From: Antiquaquibacter oligotrophicus
GTDB lineage: Bacteria > Actinomycetota > Actinomycetes > Actinomycetales > Microbacteriaceae
Length of the DNA stretch: 64,000 nt
Reading direction: 5' to 3'
Assembly (NCBI RefSeq): GCF_020535405.1
Contig: NZ_CP085036.1
Location: forward strand, 1,612,001 to 1,676,000
Of this stretch, positions 41,260 to 49,024 are shown piece after piece. Both the position numbers and the translations under genes were made by a program. Position 1 is the first letter of the stretch; every line of letters starts with the position of its first letter. The notes under the pieces are model-generated. The model was not told the DNA's origin, ran no database searches, and saw only the letters and a program-made list of their open reading frames with translations.

Positions 41260-42059
41260 CCTCCGCGCGGTGGCTGGTCGCCCTCGACATCGATGGAACC
41301 GTTCTCCACGAGAGCGGCCACCTGAGCGACGCCGTCACCGCTGCCGTGCGTGCGGCGCGGGATGCCGGCCATGAGGTGACTCTCGCGACGGGACGCTCGG
41401 TCGCAATGACGCTCCCCATTCTGGAGCGACTCGAAATCCGGCCGGAGTACGTGGTGTGCTCGAACGGTGCGATCACACTGCGCCGTGACCCGGATGCCGT
41501 GCTGGGGTACTCGCGTTTCCACGTCGAGTCGTTCAACCCCGCCGAGGTGCTCACCACGATTCGCGACAACCTTCCGCTCGCCAACTACGCCGTCGAGGAC
41601 GAGGAGGGCCACTACCGGTACACGGGGTGGTTCCCGGATGGCACGCTCGGTGCCGTCTCCGAAGCCGTCGAGTTCGACCGGCTCCTGGAGGGTCCCGCCA
41701 CTCGCGTGGTTGTCATCTCCCCCGGTCACGCCATCGAGGACTTCCTCTCCGTGGTGGAGCGGATGGGTCTCCACAAGGTCAGCTACAACGTCGGCTGGAC
41801 CGCATGGTTGGACATCGCACCTGACGGGGTGAACAAGGCAACGGCGCTCGAGCGAGTTCGCGAGCTGCTGGGCATCCCGCGCTCCCGTGTGCTTGCCGTG
41901 GGGGACGGCCGCAACGACATCGACATGCTCTCGTGGGCGGCCGCCGAGGGTCGTGGAGTGGCGATGGGTCAGGCTCCCGATGAGGTTGTCGCGGTGGCAA
42001 GCGAGGTCACCGGGACCGACCTCGAGGACGGCGTTGCCAGCGTTTTGGCGGCTCTCTAG
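41256..42059 (+). CDS. HAD-superfamily phosphatase, Cof type
   Basis: The 267-residue hydrolase has HAD motif I '[14 protein letters not shown]' with nucleophile Asp at about residue 10, motif II Thr in 'VTLATGRS' (about 46), a Cof-type C2 cap, motif III Lys in '[11 protein letters not shown]' and motif IV '[12 protein letters not shown]' (about 212-223). Members dephosphorylate sugar phosphates, FMN or pyridoxal phosphate. Its GTG overlaps the serS stop (GTGA), so it is co-transcribed with serS, an arrangement seen widely in actinobacteria. Confidence 0.92.
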   Translation: MTSARWLVALDIDGTVLHESGHLSDAVTAAVRAARDAGHEVTLATGRSVAMTLPILERLEIRPEYVVCSNGAITLRRDPDAVLGYSRFHVESFNPAEVLTTIRDNLPLANYAVEDEEGHYRYTGWFPDGTLGAVSEAVEFDRLLEGPATRVVVISPGHAIEDFLSVVERMGLHKVSYNVGWTAWLDIAPDGVNKATALERVRELLGIPRSRVLAVGDGRNDIDMLSWAAAEGRGVAMGQAPDEVVAVASEVTGTDLEDGVASVLAAL

Positions 42060-42117
42060 CCAATTTGTCAGGGTCGCTGAGCGCCTGTCGGCTAAACTCG
42101 TGCTCTGGTCATGCCGG

Positions 42118-42202
42118 GGAGGGCTGTCCGAGTGGCCGATGGAGCCAGTCTTGAAAACTGGTGGGCAGCAATGTCTCGTGGGTTCGAATCCCACGCCCTC
42201 CG
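42118..42202 (+). tRNA. tRNA-Ser (anticodon UGA)
   Basis: The acceptor stem GGAGGGC (42118-42124) pairs with GCCCTCC (42195-42201), discriminator G at 42202, no encoded CCA. The anticodon stem CCAGT/ACTGG holds the loop CTTGAAA with anticodon TGA. A long variable arm and GGTTCGAATCC T-loop are present, as expected for tRNA-Ser. A TAAACT -10-like box lies at 42093-42098. Confidence 0.97.
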
Positions 42203-42242
42203 CTTCGTGTGAGTGCCCGCCGCGGGCATGAAGGGACGAGTA

Positions 42243-43499
42243 ATGAGCGAACTGCGACCGAGGTCTGAGCTGCGTACAGCGACCCCAGGAATCGCCCGTC
42301 ACGGACAGCTCAAGCGCAATCGCGCGTGGCCTCTCGTGCTGCAGATCCTGGGTATCTCCCTCGCCGTCGTGCTGGTCAGCACGGTGTCGGTGAGTGCCGT
42401 TGTCGTCAACTCCCTCACGTCGAAGATCGCACCGACGATCGAGCTGACGCAGCCGACCGAGGGTCCGCTGCCCCAGATCGGCGCCATCGAGGGTGGCTTC
42501 AACATCCTCATCGTCGGTAGCGACACGCGCGCTGGCCAGAACGGCATCGGCGGTGACGAGACCGAGGAGACCGGTCAGCTCAACGACGTCAACATGCTGC
42601 TGCACGTTTCGCAGGACCAGACGAACGCGGTGGCGATCTCGTTCCCGCGTGACATGGTGGTGGGCATCCCGGAGTGCACCGACAGCGACGGCGACACGAA
42701 GGGGTACTCGACGGAGCCCATCAACGTTGCCCTCTACTACGGCGGCCTCGACTGCGTCGCACAGACGGTCACCGAGCTCACCGGCCTGCCCATCCAGTTC
42801 GCCGGCATCATCACGTTCAACGGCGTGATCGCCATGGGGGACGCGATCGGCGGTGTTCCCGTGTGTGTGACGGGCCCCATCAATGACCCGTACACGGGTC
42901 TCACGATCGACGCAGCCGGAACCTACGACCTGAAGGGTGTGGATGCCCTAGCCTTCCTCCGTTCGCGTCACGGTGTGGGCGACGGAAGTGACCTCACGCG
43001 TATCGCCTCGCAGCAGGTGTACCTCTCGTCCCTCGTGCGCAAGCTGCAGGGGGAGGAGACGCTCGCGGATCCGAAGAAGGTCTACGACCTGGCATCCGCG
43101 GCGCTTACGAACATGCAGCTCTCCTCGAGCCTCGGAAGCCTCGACACGATGGTGTCGATCGCTCTTGCTCTCAAGGACATCCCGCCGTCGAACGTCACGT
43201 TTGTGCAGTACCCGGGCACCACGGGAGGCTCCGGTCTCTACGAGGGCAAGGTGCAGCCGGACACCTACGCGGGCGACCAGCTGATGCAGTACATCATCGC
43301 GGACCAGCCGTTTGCGCTGGAGGCCGAGGGTGACAACCGCGGTTCGACTGTCGACCCGAACGCGCCGGCCCCCGAGCAGCCCTCGACCCCGGACCCGACC
43401 GCGACCGAGGAGGCCGCTCCCCCCGTGGAGAAGCCGGTCGTCTCGGGTGTCACGGGTCAGACCGCCGACGCCTACACCTGCTCGATCGCGAACGAGTAG
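42243..43499 (+). CDS. LytR-CpsA-Psr (LCP) family cell-wall polymer ligase
   Basis: The 418-residue protein has a short cytosolic N-terminus, one membrane helix at about 30-52 ('VLQILGISLAVVLVSTVSVSAVVV') and an extracellular LCP domain with 'NILIVGSDTRAGQN' (about 84-97), 'DVNMLLHVSQDQTNAVAISFPRDMVVGIP' (about 113-141) and 'LTRIASQQVYLSSLVRKL' (about 254). LCP proteins attach teichoic acid-like or glycan polymers to peptidoglycan. A Pro/Glu-rich tail ends the protein. ATG follows AAGGGACGAGTA. Surface polymers are the usual ligands of CWB2 repeats, which occur downstream in three enzymes. Confidence 0.93.
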   Translation: MSELRPRSELRTATPGIARHGQLKRNRAWPLVLQILGISLAVVLVSTVSVSAVVVNSLTSKIAPTIELTQPTEGPLPQIGAIEGGFNILIVGSDTRAGQNGIGGDETEETGQLNDVNMLLHVSQDQTNAVAISFPRDMVVGIPECTDSDGDTKGYSTEPINVALYYGGLDCVAQTVTELTGLPIQFAGIITFNGVIAMGDAIGGVPVCVTGPINDPYTGLTIDAAGTYDLKGVDALAFLRSRHGVGDGSDLTRIASQQVYLSSLVRKLQGEETLADPKKVYDLASAALTNMQLSSSLGSLDTMVSIALALKDIPPSNVTFVQYPGTTGGSGLYEGKVQPDTYAGDQLMQYIIADQPFALEAEGDNRGSTVDPNAPAPEQPSTPDPTATEEAAPPVEKPVVSGVTGQTADAYTCSIANE

Positions 43500-43518
43500 C
43501 CGCCCGCTCTTTTCCCTC

Positions 43519-43582
43519 CCGTGAGGTGCCCACTTCGGTGGGTGTTTCGCGGCTGAGACCCACCGAACTGGGCACCTCACGG
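43519..43582. terminator. Long intergenic hairpin H5 with a 14-nt loop
   Basis: Arms 43519-43543 and 43558-43582 pair at 24 of 25 positions around a 14-nt loop. It lies 20 bp after the LCP stop and before tRNA-Ser(GCU). The stem sequence is unrelated to H3/H4, but the loop length is identical and the loop shares CGCGGCT with the complement of the H4 loop. Confidence 0.6.
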
Positions 43583-43630
43583 TGAGCGGCTCGGGATGCC
43601 GTGAGATGCGGCTATGATGGCTCAGGTACT

Positions 43631-43720
43631 GGAGACGTCGCATAGTCCGGCCGAGTGCACCACCCTGCTAAGGTGGAGTCCCCTTATTGGGGACCGAGGG
43701 TTCAAATCCCTCCGTCTCCG
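43631..43720 (+). tRNA. tRNA-Ser (anticodon GCU)
   Basis: The acceptor stem GGAGACG (43631-43637) pairs with CGTCTCC (43713-43719), discriminator G at 43720, CCA not encoded. The anticodon loop CTGCTAA sits on the stem CCACC/GGTGG, giving GCT. The long variable arm is clear. A TATGAT -10-like box is at 43613-43618. Its last 19 bases are duplicated at 43851-43869. Confidence 0.97.
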
Positions 43721-43761
43721 CAGAACGAAAAGACCCGCCCTCGTGGCGGGTTTTTTCGTTC
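43702..43761 (+). repeat. 60-bp direct repeat, copy 1: tRNA-Ser 3' end plus terminator
   Basis: Copy 1 comprises the last 19 bases of tRNA-Ser(GCU) and the downstream terminator. Copy 2 starts 149 bp later and differs at one base (C43726 versus T43875). Duplication of a tRNA 3' end is the classic trace of integrase-mediated insertion, though tandem slippage is also possible. Confidence 0.9.
43723..43761. terminator. Rho-independent terminator of tRNA-Ser(GCU)
   Basis: GAACGAAAAGACCCGCC (43723-43739) pairs with 43745-43761 with one mismatch around a 5-nt loop, with A-rich and T-rich flanks on both sides of the GC core, so it can work in both directions. A nearly identical copy lies at 43872-43910. 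Confidence 0.9.
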
Positions 43762-43850
43762 TGGAGGGATGGGTGGACGCGAATTCTCTCGTGGGCCCAC
43801 GCCGCGCAGTCCGGACCGACCGTAGGTCGGGCCGGCGGCTCGGTGGGGAG

Positions 43851-43910
43851 TCAAATCCCTCCGTCTCCGCAGAATGAAAAGACCCGCCCTCGTGGCGGGT
43901 TTTTTCGTTC
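43851..43910 (+). repeat. 60-bp direct repeat, copy 2: tRNA-Ser 3' fragment plus terminator
   Basis: This copy carries only the tRNA-Ser 3' end (43851-43869) and the terminator (43872-43910), with no tRNA body, so it cannot make a functional tRNA. It borders the small accessory patch 43918-45360 and may serve as its terminator on the minus strand. An 89-bp spacer separates the copies. Confidence 0.9.
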
Positions 43911-43917
43911 CACCACC

Positions 43918-44344
43918 TCACCGCGATCGCCGCCACGGGTTGTTCGCGAGGGACATGGCCGCGAGGAGAAGAAGAGCGGCTCCCGTGATGATCAGGGGTT
44001 CACCGAGTACAAGGCCCAACACGAAGCTCCCCACCGACAGTGTGCCCGTGAATCCAATAAGCATGTATCGGACGGACTCGCGGCCGTTGACTATCTGGGG
44101 GTTGGGCGACGCTGACGCCGAGGCATCCTCTGTCGCCTCTTGCTTGCGCTTCCTCCGCGAATCCCAGAGAAATATGGCTGAACACAACCCGAAGATGACC
44201 GCGCCGGCGAGGCTGGTCCACCACGTGAACCCCTCGGTGGGATCCGATGGCGGATCGAATGAGACGCACGGCCCACCCGGCGAAGTAGAAGGTCGCGGCC
44301 ACAGCCCAGATCACACCTGACCAGAACAGAAATCGAGCAGTCAC
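43918..44344 (-). pseudogene. Probable frameshifted four-helix membrane protein
   Basis: Two reading frames join into one plausible protein. From the GTG at 44344 the first frame encodes two hydrophobic stretches ending '...FAGWAVRLIRSAI'. Around 44240 the meaningful sequence moves to the +1 frame, 'DPTEGFTWWTSLAGAVIFGLCSAIFLWDSRRKR', and continues to 43918 with two more helices. A single extra G near 44240 would explain this; the repaired length would be about 141 residues. The GTG overlaps the upstream stop (TAGTG), as in an intact operon. It could be a pseudogene, a sequencing error or programmed frameshifting. Confidence 0.5.
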
Positions 44345-44601
44345 TACTCGCCGGCCTTAGGTGGGTTCTCGCCTATCGTGCCGGAGCGCCAGAAGAGGAC
44401 GGGCTTCAGCAGCCACACGAATAACCCGACAAGCACGACGGCCTGAAGGATCAGTTGGGCCCACACCAGAACTGTGGTGACGGGTCCCTCCGGCGGGTCC
44501 GTCAACCTGTAGATCGACAGGCCCACCAGAGTTGCGGATGCAACGACGAAGACCACGCTCGGCCAGGTGAAGCGGCGCCACCACGTGCCGTTGTTTCCCA
44601 T
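44344..44601 (-). CDS. Small two-helix membrane protein
   Basis: The 85-residue protein has hydrophobic segments at about 12-30 and 42-66 and a short polar tail. The stretch 'YRLTDPPEGPVTTVLVWAQLILQAVVLVGLFVWLLKP' resembles, in layout, the segment around the frameshift of the next gene, suggesting related proteins. TAACGT on the minus strand lies 6 nt before the ATG. Function is unknown. It is coupled to the frameshifted gene by the TAGTG overlap. Confidence 0.7.
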   Translation of the reverse strand: MGNNGTWWRRFTWPSVVFVVASATLVGLSIYRLTDPPEGPVTTVLVWAQLILQAVVLVGLFVWLLKPVLFWRSGTIGENPPKAGE

Positions 44602-44673
44602 CCCGCCACGTTAGCGAGGGACCCTCAGCTGGCCCAGGGGTTGCGGAACGGGCTCAACTATGCCGAGTGGCAT

Positions 44674-45078
44674 CTAGCGGTCTGACTTACCGTGACCTGA
44701 CGATGTGCGTGGGTCGGGCATCCGCGGTCGCGGCGGTGTGAAGAGAACGGCACGGTCCGCGACTGCCAGCGTGGGGAAATATCCGACCAGCTGGCGATCC
44801 TTCGAGGTTGGCGCCCACGTCACCACGCGGTAGAAGGTCTCGTTGCGTGGGCCCAGCTTCAGGGCGCGCACGACGGCGGCGGGCTCGGATTTCGAGTCGC
44901 GCATGATGACCCACTCCGCCTCACCGACGGAGATGGGTGGCCACGGTGGTGTCCAGTCGCGGACAACCTCGGGACGATGTGGGGAGGGTTGAGGCGACGC
45001 CCCGTGTCGTGTGTTGCTGCCCACCGTGCCCCTCGTGTTCGAAAGCGCCCGGCCGCGCAGCATCACGGTACCGTCCAC
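44674..45078 (-). CDS. Hypothetical protein, start uncertain
   Basis: The convincing part is the C-terminal 85 residues, 'AEWVIMRDSKSEPAAVVRALKLGPRNETFYRVVTWAPTSKDRQLVGYFPTLAVADRAVLF', which reads like a small soluble beta-rich domain found in related genomes next to short genes. The N-terminal part from the GTG at 45078 is Arg/Pro-rich and less protein-like; an ATG at 44904 would give 76 residues. No membrane segment, no recognised motif. It lies 15 bp after the neighbouring small membrane gene. Confidence 0.5.
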   Translation of the reverse strand: MDGTVMLRGRALSNTRGTVGSNTRHGASPQPSPHRPEVVRDWTPPWPPISVGEAEWVIMRDSKSEPAAVVRALKLGPRNETFYRVVTWAPTSKDRQLVGYFPTLAVADRAVLFTPPRPRMPDPRTSSGHGKSDR

Positions 45079-45093
45079 GACCGACGGGGCGGC

Positions 45094-45360
45094 CTATCGC
45101 ACGGGCTCCTGTCGACCTGCGTCGCGACCGTGCTCGGCTTCGAACTCGATGCGCGTTCGTCGGGCGATGACCAACCGGGTCACCCCTGCCGCGAGCAGAA
45201 AAAGCGGCACGGGGAGCAACCACCATGAGGGGGTCTCTGAACTGAACGCGGAGGCAAGCCCTCCTATGAGGAGTGCGGCGCCCGCGATAGTGCCAACGGC
45301 GCCGAAGATGCGCATCCGGTCGATCGCGATGCGTTGCTGAATGAGGGAGTCGGCGGGCAC
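45094..45360 (-). CDS. Small two-helix membrane protein
   Basis: An 88-residue protein with helices at about 18-40 and 46-66 and a basic C-terminus 'VIARRTRIEFEAEHGRDAGRQEP'. The GTG at 45360 follows GGAAGGGGATACT, a good ribosome site. It is the first gene of the short minus-strand cluster ending at 43918. No homologous function is recognised. Confidence 0.7.
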   Translation of the reverse strand: MPADSLIQQRIAIDRMRIFGAVGTIAGAALLIGGLASAFSSETPSWWLLPVPLFLLAAGVTRLVIARRTRIEFEAEHGRDAGRQEPVR

Positions 45361-45613
45361 AGTATCCCCTTCCTCGCGTAGACGTCCTGAGTGAACGCTA
45401 TCGAGAAAACCTCACCACGGCGCGGGCTGGCGAAGCCGTCAATAGTTTGCTATCGGCGCGCTTCGTTGCTCGACGCGACGGGCCCGCGCGCGACCGTCCA
45501 GCGGCGCGACAGGATCCCGTTAGCGCATTCGAATCGTTGTGTTAGCGATCACATTCCGCATAGTGTCGAAGGGCGACCGCAACGAGGCGGAAGCAGATCA
45601 CGGGGGCGTCCGC
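45361..45613. other. Intergenic region before the xylanase gene
   Basis: This 253-bp divergent spacer contains GTTAGCG repeated twice (about 45519 and 45542), an ATTCGAAT palindrome near 45524 and a small hairpin ATAG-TTTG-CTAT near 45440. A promoter for the xylanase must lie here, but I see no box pair I would defend. No CebR-type site is present. Confidence 0.4.
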
Positions 45614-48067
45614 ATGCGCACAAGACGAATCGCCACGGTTATCGCCGTACTCGCACTGGCCGGATCGGTGGTGGTAGCCACCCCCGCGGTGTCGGCCAAC
45701 TACCCCGCGACGGCCGTCGATTTTAATGACGGAACCCTCGGCGGCTGGAGTGCCTTCGGAATCGATGGCTCGAATCTGGCGGTCGTAACCGAGGGCGGTG
45801 AGAGTTTTCTGCGGGTGAGTTCTCGCGCGAGCGACTACTCGGGAATCGCGAGCCCCACCGGCCTGCTGGTGGCGGGCAAGACCTACACGATGAGCATGCG
45901 GGTGCGGCTGGCTGCGGGTACCGCGAACACCGAGGCACGGTTCGTTGTGCAACCCGGCTACACGTGGGTCGGCAACACACCCGTGGTGGCCGGGCAGTGG
46001 ACGACGGTCACCGGAACATACGAGGTGCCGACGGATGCCGCATCCGACACTCTCAGCGTCTACCTGGGCACCGGCAACCTCACCGGGCCGTACACCTACG
46101 ACGTCGACGACATCCGAATCACGCGGGACACCTCGATGGCGGCGATCGCGCCCTTCCCGATTGGCGTCGCGATCGACCAGCGCGAGACGACGGGAACCGC
46201 TGCGGCCGCCGTGCTCGAGGACTACTCGCAGCTCACAGCCGAGAACCACATGAAGCCGGACTCGTTCTACGACGGCCAGCGCAACAGGCGGCTGCATCCG
46301 CAGGCCATCGCGATCATGGACTTCGCACAGGCAAACGACCTCTCGGTCTACGGCCACGTGCTCGCCTGGCACTCCCAGACCCCGTCATGGCTCTTCCAGA
46401 ACAGCAGCGGTCAGGCGCTCACGACGTCGGAGACCGACCGTCAGATACTGCGCGACCGACTGCGTGCGCACATCTTCGGGGTCGCTGACCTGCTCGCAAC
46501 CCGCTACGGGGAGTTCGGGGGCGGAAACCCCGTTGTCGCGTTCGACGTCGTCAACGAGGTCATTGACGACAGCGCCTCGTACCAGGACGGCATGCGCCGC
46601 AGCGAGTGGTACCGCATCCTCGGCGAGGAGTTCGTGGATCTCGCGTTCCACTACGCCGACGAGGCGTTCAACGAAACGTACGCGGCGGCCGGCGCGGATC
46701 GACCGGTCACCTTGTTCATCAACGAGTACAGCACCGAGTGGGCGGGCAAACGCGACCGCTACCAGGCACTCGTCACGCGACTCCTCGCGCGCGGCGTGCC
46801 CGTCGATGGGGTTGGGCATCAGTTCCATGTGACGGCGTCGATCAATGTCGGGCAGCTGCGCAGCGCCCTCGACGCGTTCTCCGGCCTGCCCGTGACCCAA
46901 GCGGTGACGGAGCTCGACGCGGTGACGGGCACGCCGGTCACGCCAGCCAGGCTCACCACCCAGGAGAACTTCTACCGCAGCGCTTTTGAGCTTTTCACCG
47001 AAAAAGCCGACGACCTCTACTCGGTCACCTTCTGGGGCCTTCGCGATGGCCGCAGTTGGCGGTCGGCTGATGGGGCGCCGCTTCTCCTCGACGACTCCTA
47101 CAACGCGAAACCTGCCTACCGCGGTGTTATCGACGCCCTCGAGGCCGCGTACGTCGAACCCGAGCCGGAGCGCATCGTCGATCGCATTGGGGGAGCGACA
47201 CGGTACGACGTGGCGGTCGGCATATCCCAAGCCGCCTACCCGACAACGGCGCCCGTTGTGTACGTGGTCAACGGTGAGGCATACCCGGATGCCCTCTCCG
47301 CTGGTCCCGCGGCGGCCCTCGAAGGCGGTCCGCTGCTGTTGGTGCGACCGAACGAGGTGCCTGCCGCGATCGCGGCCGAGATCACGCGCCTCGACCCCGC
47401 GCGGATCGTGGTGGTCGGGGGCCCGGCATCCGTGGGGGAGAGTGTCTTCACTCAGCTCGCCGGGCTCGCCGAGGAGATCGACCGGGTGGCTGGTGCCGAT
47501 CGATTCGAGGTGTCGCGTGCCGTCGCGGAGTACGCCTTCGGTGACGTCGAGTACGCCTACGTGGCGACGGGTGAGAAGTTTCCCGATGCGCTCTCGGCGG
47601 GAGGGGCCGCCGGGGTGCGGGAGGCGCCCGTGATCCTCGTGCGCGGGTCGTCCCCCTCGCTCGACGCGGCGACGGCAGGAGTGCTCGGGAGCCTGAGCGC
47701 GGAGCGGGTGCGAGTGCTGGGGGGCGAGGCATCCGTGAGCGCCGGAGTCTTCGCGGATCTCGCGGCGCGAGGTGAGGCCGTTCGTCTGGGTGGGGCCGAC
47801 CGGTACGAGGCCGCCAGGACGATCAACGCGGACGCCTTCGACACGGCCGAGCGTGTGCTCATCGCGACGGGCATCAATTTTCCCGATGCGCTCGCCGGGT
47901 CGGCGTGGGCTGCCGCGGCGGGTGCGCCGCTCTTCGTTGTGCCGGGGTCGTGTGTGACGCCCGGAGTGCTCGCCGACATCGACGAACTGGGAGCGTCGCA
48001 CGTCACACTCCTCGGCGGCGAGGCGTCGCTGTCTCCGGCCGTGGCCGCGCTCACACCGTGCGGTTAG
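45614..48067 (+). CDS. Secreted GH10 endo-1,4-beta-xylanase with CBM and three CWB2 repeats
   Basis: The 817-residue protein has a signal peptide (about 1-28), an N-terminal carbohydrate-binding module (about 30-165), a GH10 barrel (about 175-515) and three cell-wall-binding repeats (about 520-817). The acid/base is Glu315 in 'FDVVNEV' and the nucleophile Glu433 in 'VTELDA'; 'LAWHSQTPSWLF' is also typical. It should cut xylan backbones at the cell surface, because CWB2 modules (PF04122) bind wall-linked polymers. ATG at 45614 ('MRTRRIATVIAVLALAG') is chosen as it starts the signal peptide. TAG stop overlaps the next promoter box. Confidence 0.94.
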   Translation: MRTRRIATVIAVLALAGSVVVATPAVSANYPATAVDFNDGTLGGWSAFGIDGSNLAVVTEGGESFLRVSSRASDYSGIASPTGLLVAGKTYTMSMRVRLAAGTANTEARFVVQPGYTWVGNTPVVAGQWTTVTGTYEVPTDAASDTLSVYLGTGNLTGPYTYDVDDIRITRDTSMAAIAPFPIGVAIDQRETTGTAAAAVLEDYSQLTAENHMKPDSFYDGQRNRRLHPQAIAIMDFAQANDLSVYGHVLAWHSQTPSWLFQNSSGQALTTSETDRQILRDRLRAHIFGVADLLATRYGEFGGGNPVVAFDVVNEVIDDSASYQDGMRRSEWYRILGEEFVDLAFHYADEAFNETYAAAGADRPVTLFINEYSTEWAGKRDRYQALVTRLLARGVPVDGVGHQFHVTASINVGQLRSALDAFSGLPVTQAVTELDAVTGTPVTPARLTTQENFYRSAFELFTEKADDLYSVTFWGLRDGRSWRSADGAPLLLDDSYNAKPAYRGVIDALEAAYVEPEPERIVDRIGGATRYDVAVGISQAAYPTTAPVVYVVNGEAYPDALSAGPAAALEGGPLLLVRPNEVPAAIAAEITRLDPARIVVVGGPASVGESVFTQLAGLAEEIDRVAGADRFEVSRAVAEYAFGDVEYAYVATGEKFPDALSAGGAAGVREAPVILVRGSSPSLDAATAGVLGSLSAERVRVLGGEASVSAGVFADLAARGEAVRLGGADRYEAARTINADAFDTAERVLIATGINFPDALAGSAWAAAAGAPLFVVPGSCVTPGVLADIDELGASHVTLLGGEASLSPAVAALTPCG

Positions 48068-48076
48068 GGTCGGTGT

Positions 48077-49003
48077 GTGACGCAGATCCGCATGCTTCCC
48101 TATGACGACTGGCGACCCACGAAGGAGACACTGCACCGCTTCGCGCAGGTGGTCGGCAAGCTGAGGCTCGCGGAGAGCCCCCGCCGCAACCACTGGTGGA
48201 ACGTGCCCTTCCACGTCACGGGGTCTGGCATCACGACACGACCGATGGGGCGTGGGCCCATCTTCGCGGTCGATTTCGACTTCATCGACCACCGGCTGGT
48301 TGTCGCCACTGACGAAGGCCGCCGCGCTTCTTTCAGCCTCATCGGACTGAGCGTCGCCGACTTCCACCGGGAGTTCTCGCGTGCCCTCAACGAGGTGGGC
48401 GCGGATGCCACGGCCGTCGCCCACGCGACACCCTTCGATCTCCCCGACACCGAACGCCCCTTCGCGGAGGACACCGAGCATGCGACGTACGACCCGGCGG
48501 CGGTGTCCGCGTACTGGCGCACTCTCTCCGCGGTCAACCTCATCCTCGAGGAGTTCAGCGGACGCTTCTCGGGCAAAACAAGCCCCGTGCATCATTTCTG
48601 GCACACCTTCGACATTGCCGCGACTCGGTTCTCCGATGTCGTTGTCCCGCACGATGCGAGCTCCGACTCGGTCACGCGCGAGGCGTACTCGCGTGAGGTG
48701 GTGAGCTTCGGTTTCTGGTTCGGCGACGAAAGCTACCCGGCGCCGGCGTTCTACTCCTACACATCGCCAGAGCCCGCCGGTATTGCCGAGCGCGCGTTGC
48801 CGACGGGAGCGGAGTGGCTCGACAGAGGCGCGAGCCATCTCGCCGTGTATCCGCTCGAGGCCGCCATCGCGACGGGTGACGTCCGCCGGGCTGTGCTCGC
48901 CTTCTTCCAGAGCGCCTACCTGGCGGGTGCCGAGCTGGCAGGTTGGGACATTGCGCGGTACGCGTGCGACGACGGGGTGACCGACCCGCTTCTCTCTCGC
49001 TGA
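48077..49003 (+). CDS. DUF5996-family protein
   Basis: The 308-residue soluble protein starts 'LPYDDWRPTKETLHRFAQVVGKLRLAESPRRNHWWNVPFHVTGSGITTRPM' and contains 'KTSPVHHFWHTFDIAATRFSD' and 'EAYSREVVSFGFWFGDESYPAPAFYSYTSPEP', the characteristic blocks of the DUF5996 family. Conserved histidines suggest a metal-binding enzyme, but no function is established. TAGGGT (48065-48070) lies 6 nt before the GTG and overlaps the xylanase stop. Its link to xylan metabolism is only positional. Confidence 0.85.
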   Translation: MTQIRMLPYDDWRPTKETLHRFAQVVGKLRLAESPRRNHWWNVPFHVTGSGITTRPMGRGPIFAVDFDFIDHRLVVATDEGRRASFSLIGLSVADFHREFSRALNEVGADATAVAHATPFDLPDTERPFAEDTEHATYDPAAVSAYWRTLSAVNLILEEFSGRFSGKTSPVHHFWHTFDIAATRFSDVVVPHDASSDSVTREAYSREVVSFGFWFGDESYPAPAFYSYTSPEPAGIAERALPTGAEWLDRGASHLAVYPLEAAIATGDVRRAVLAFFQSAYLAGAELAGWDIARYACDDGVTDPLLSR

Positions 49004-49024
49004 CGGGTCACTCAGCGAGGTTGG

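Noticed and set aside
46385..48838. An 817-codon minus-strand open frame opposite the xylanase and DUF5996 genes
   Set aside because: It spans two real genes and their spacer, has no recognisable domain, and its composition is that of an antisense shadow.
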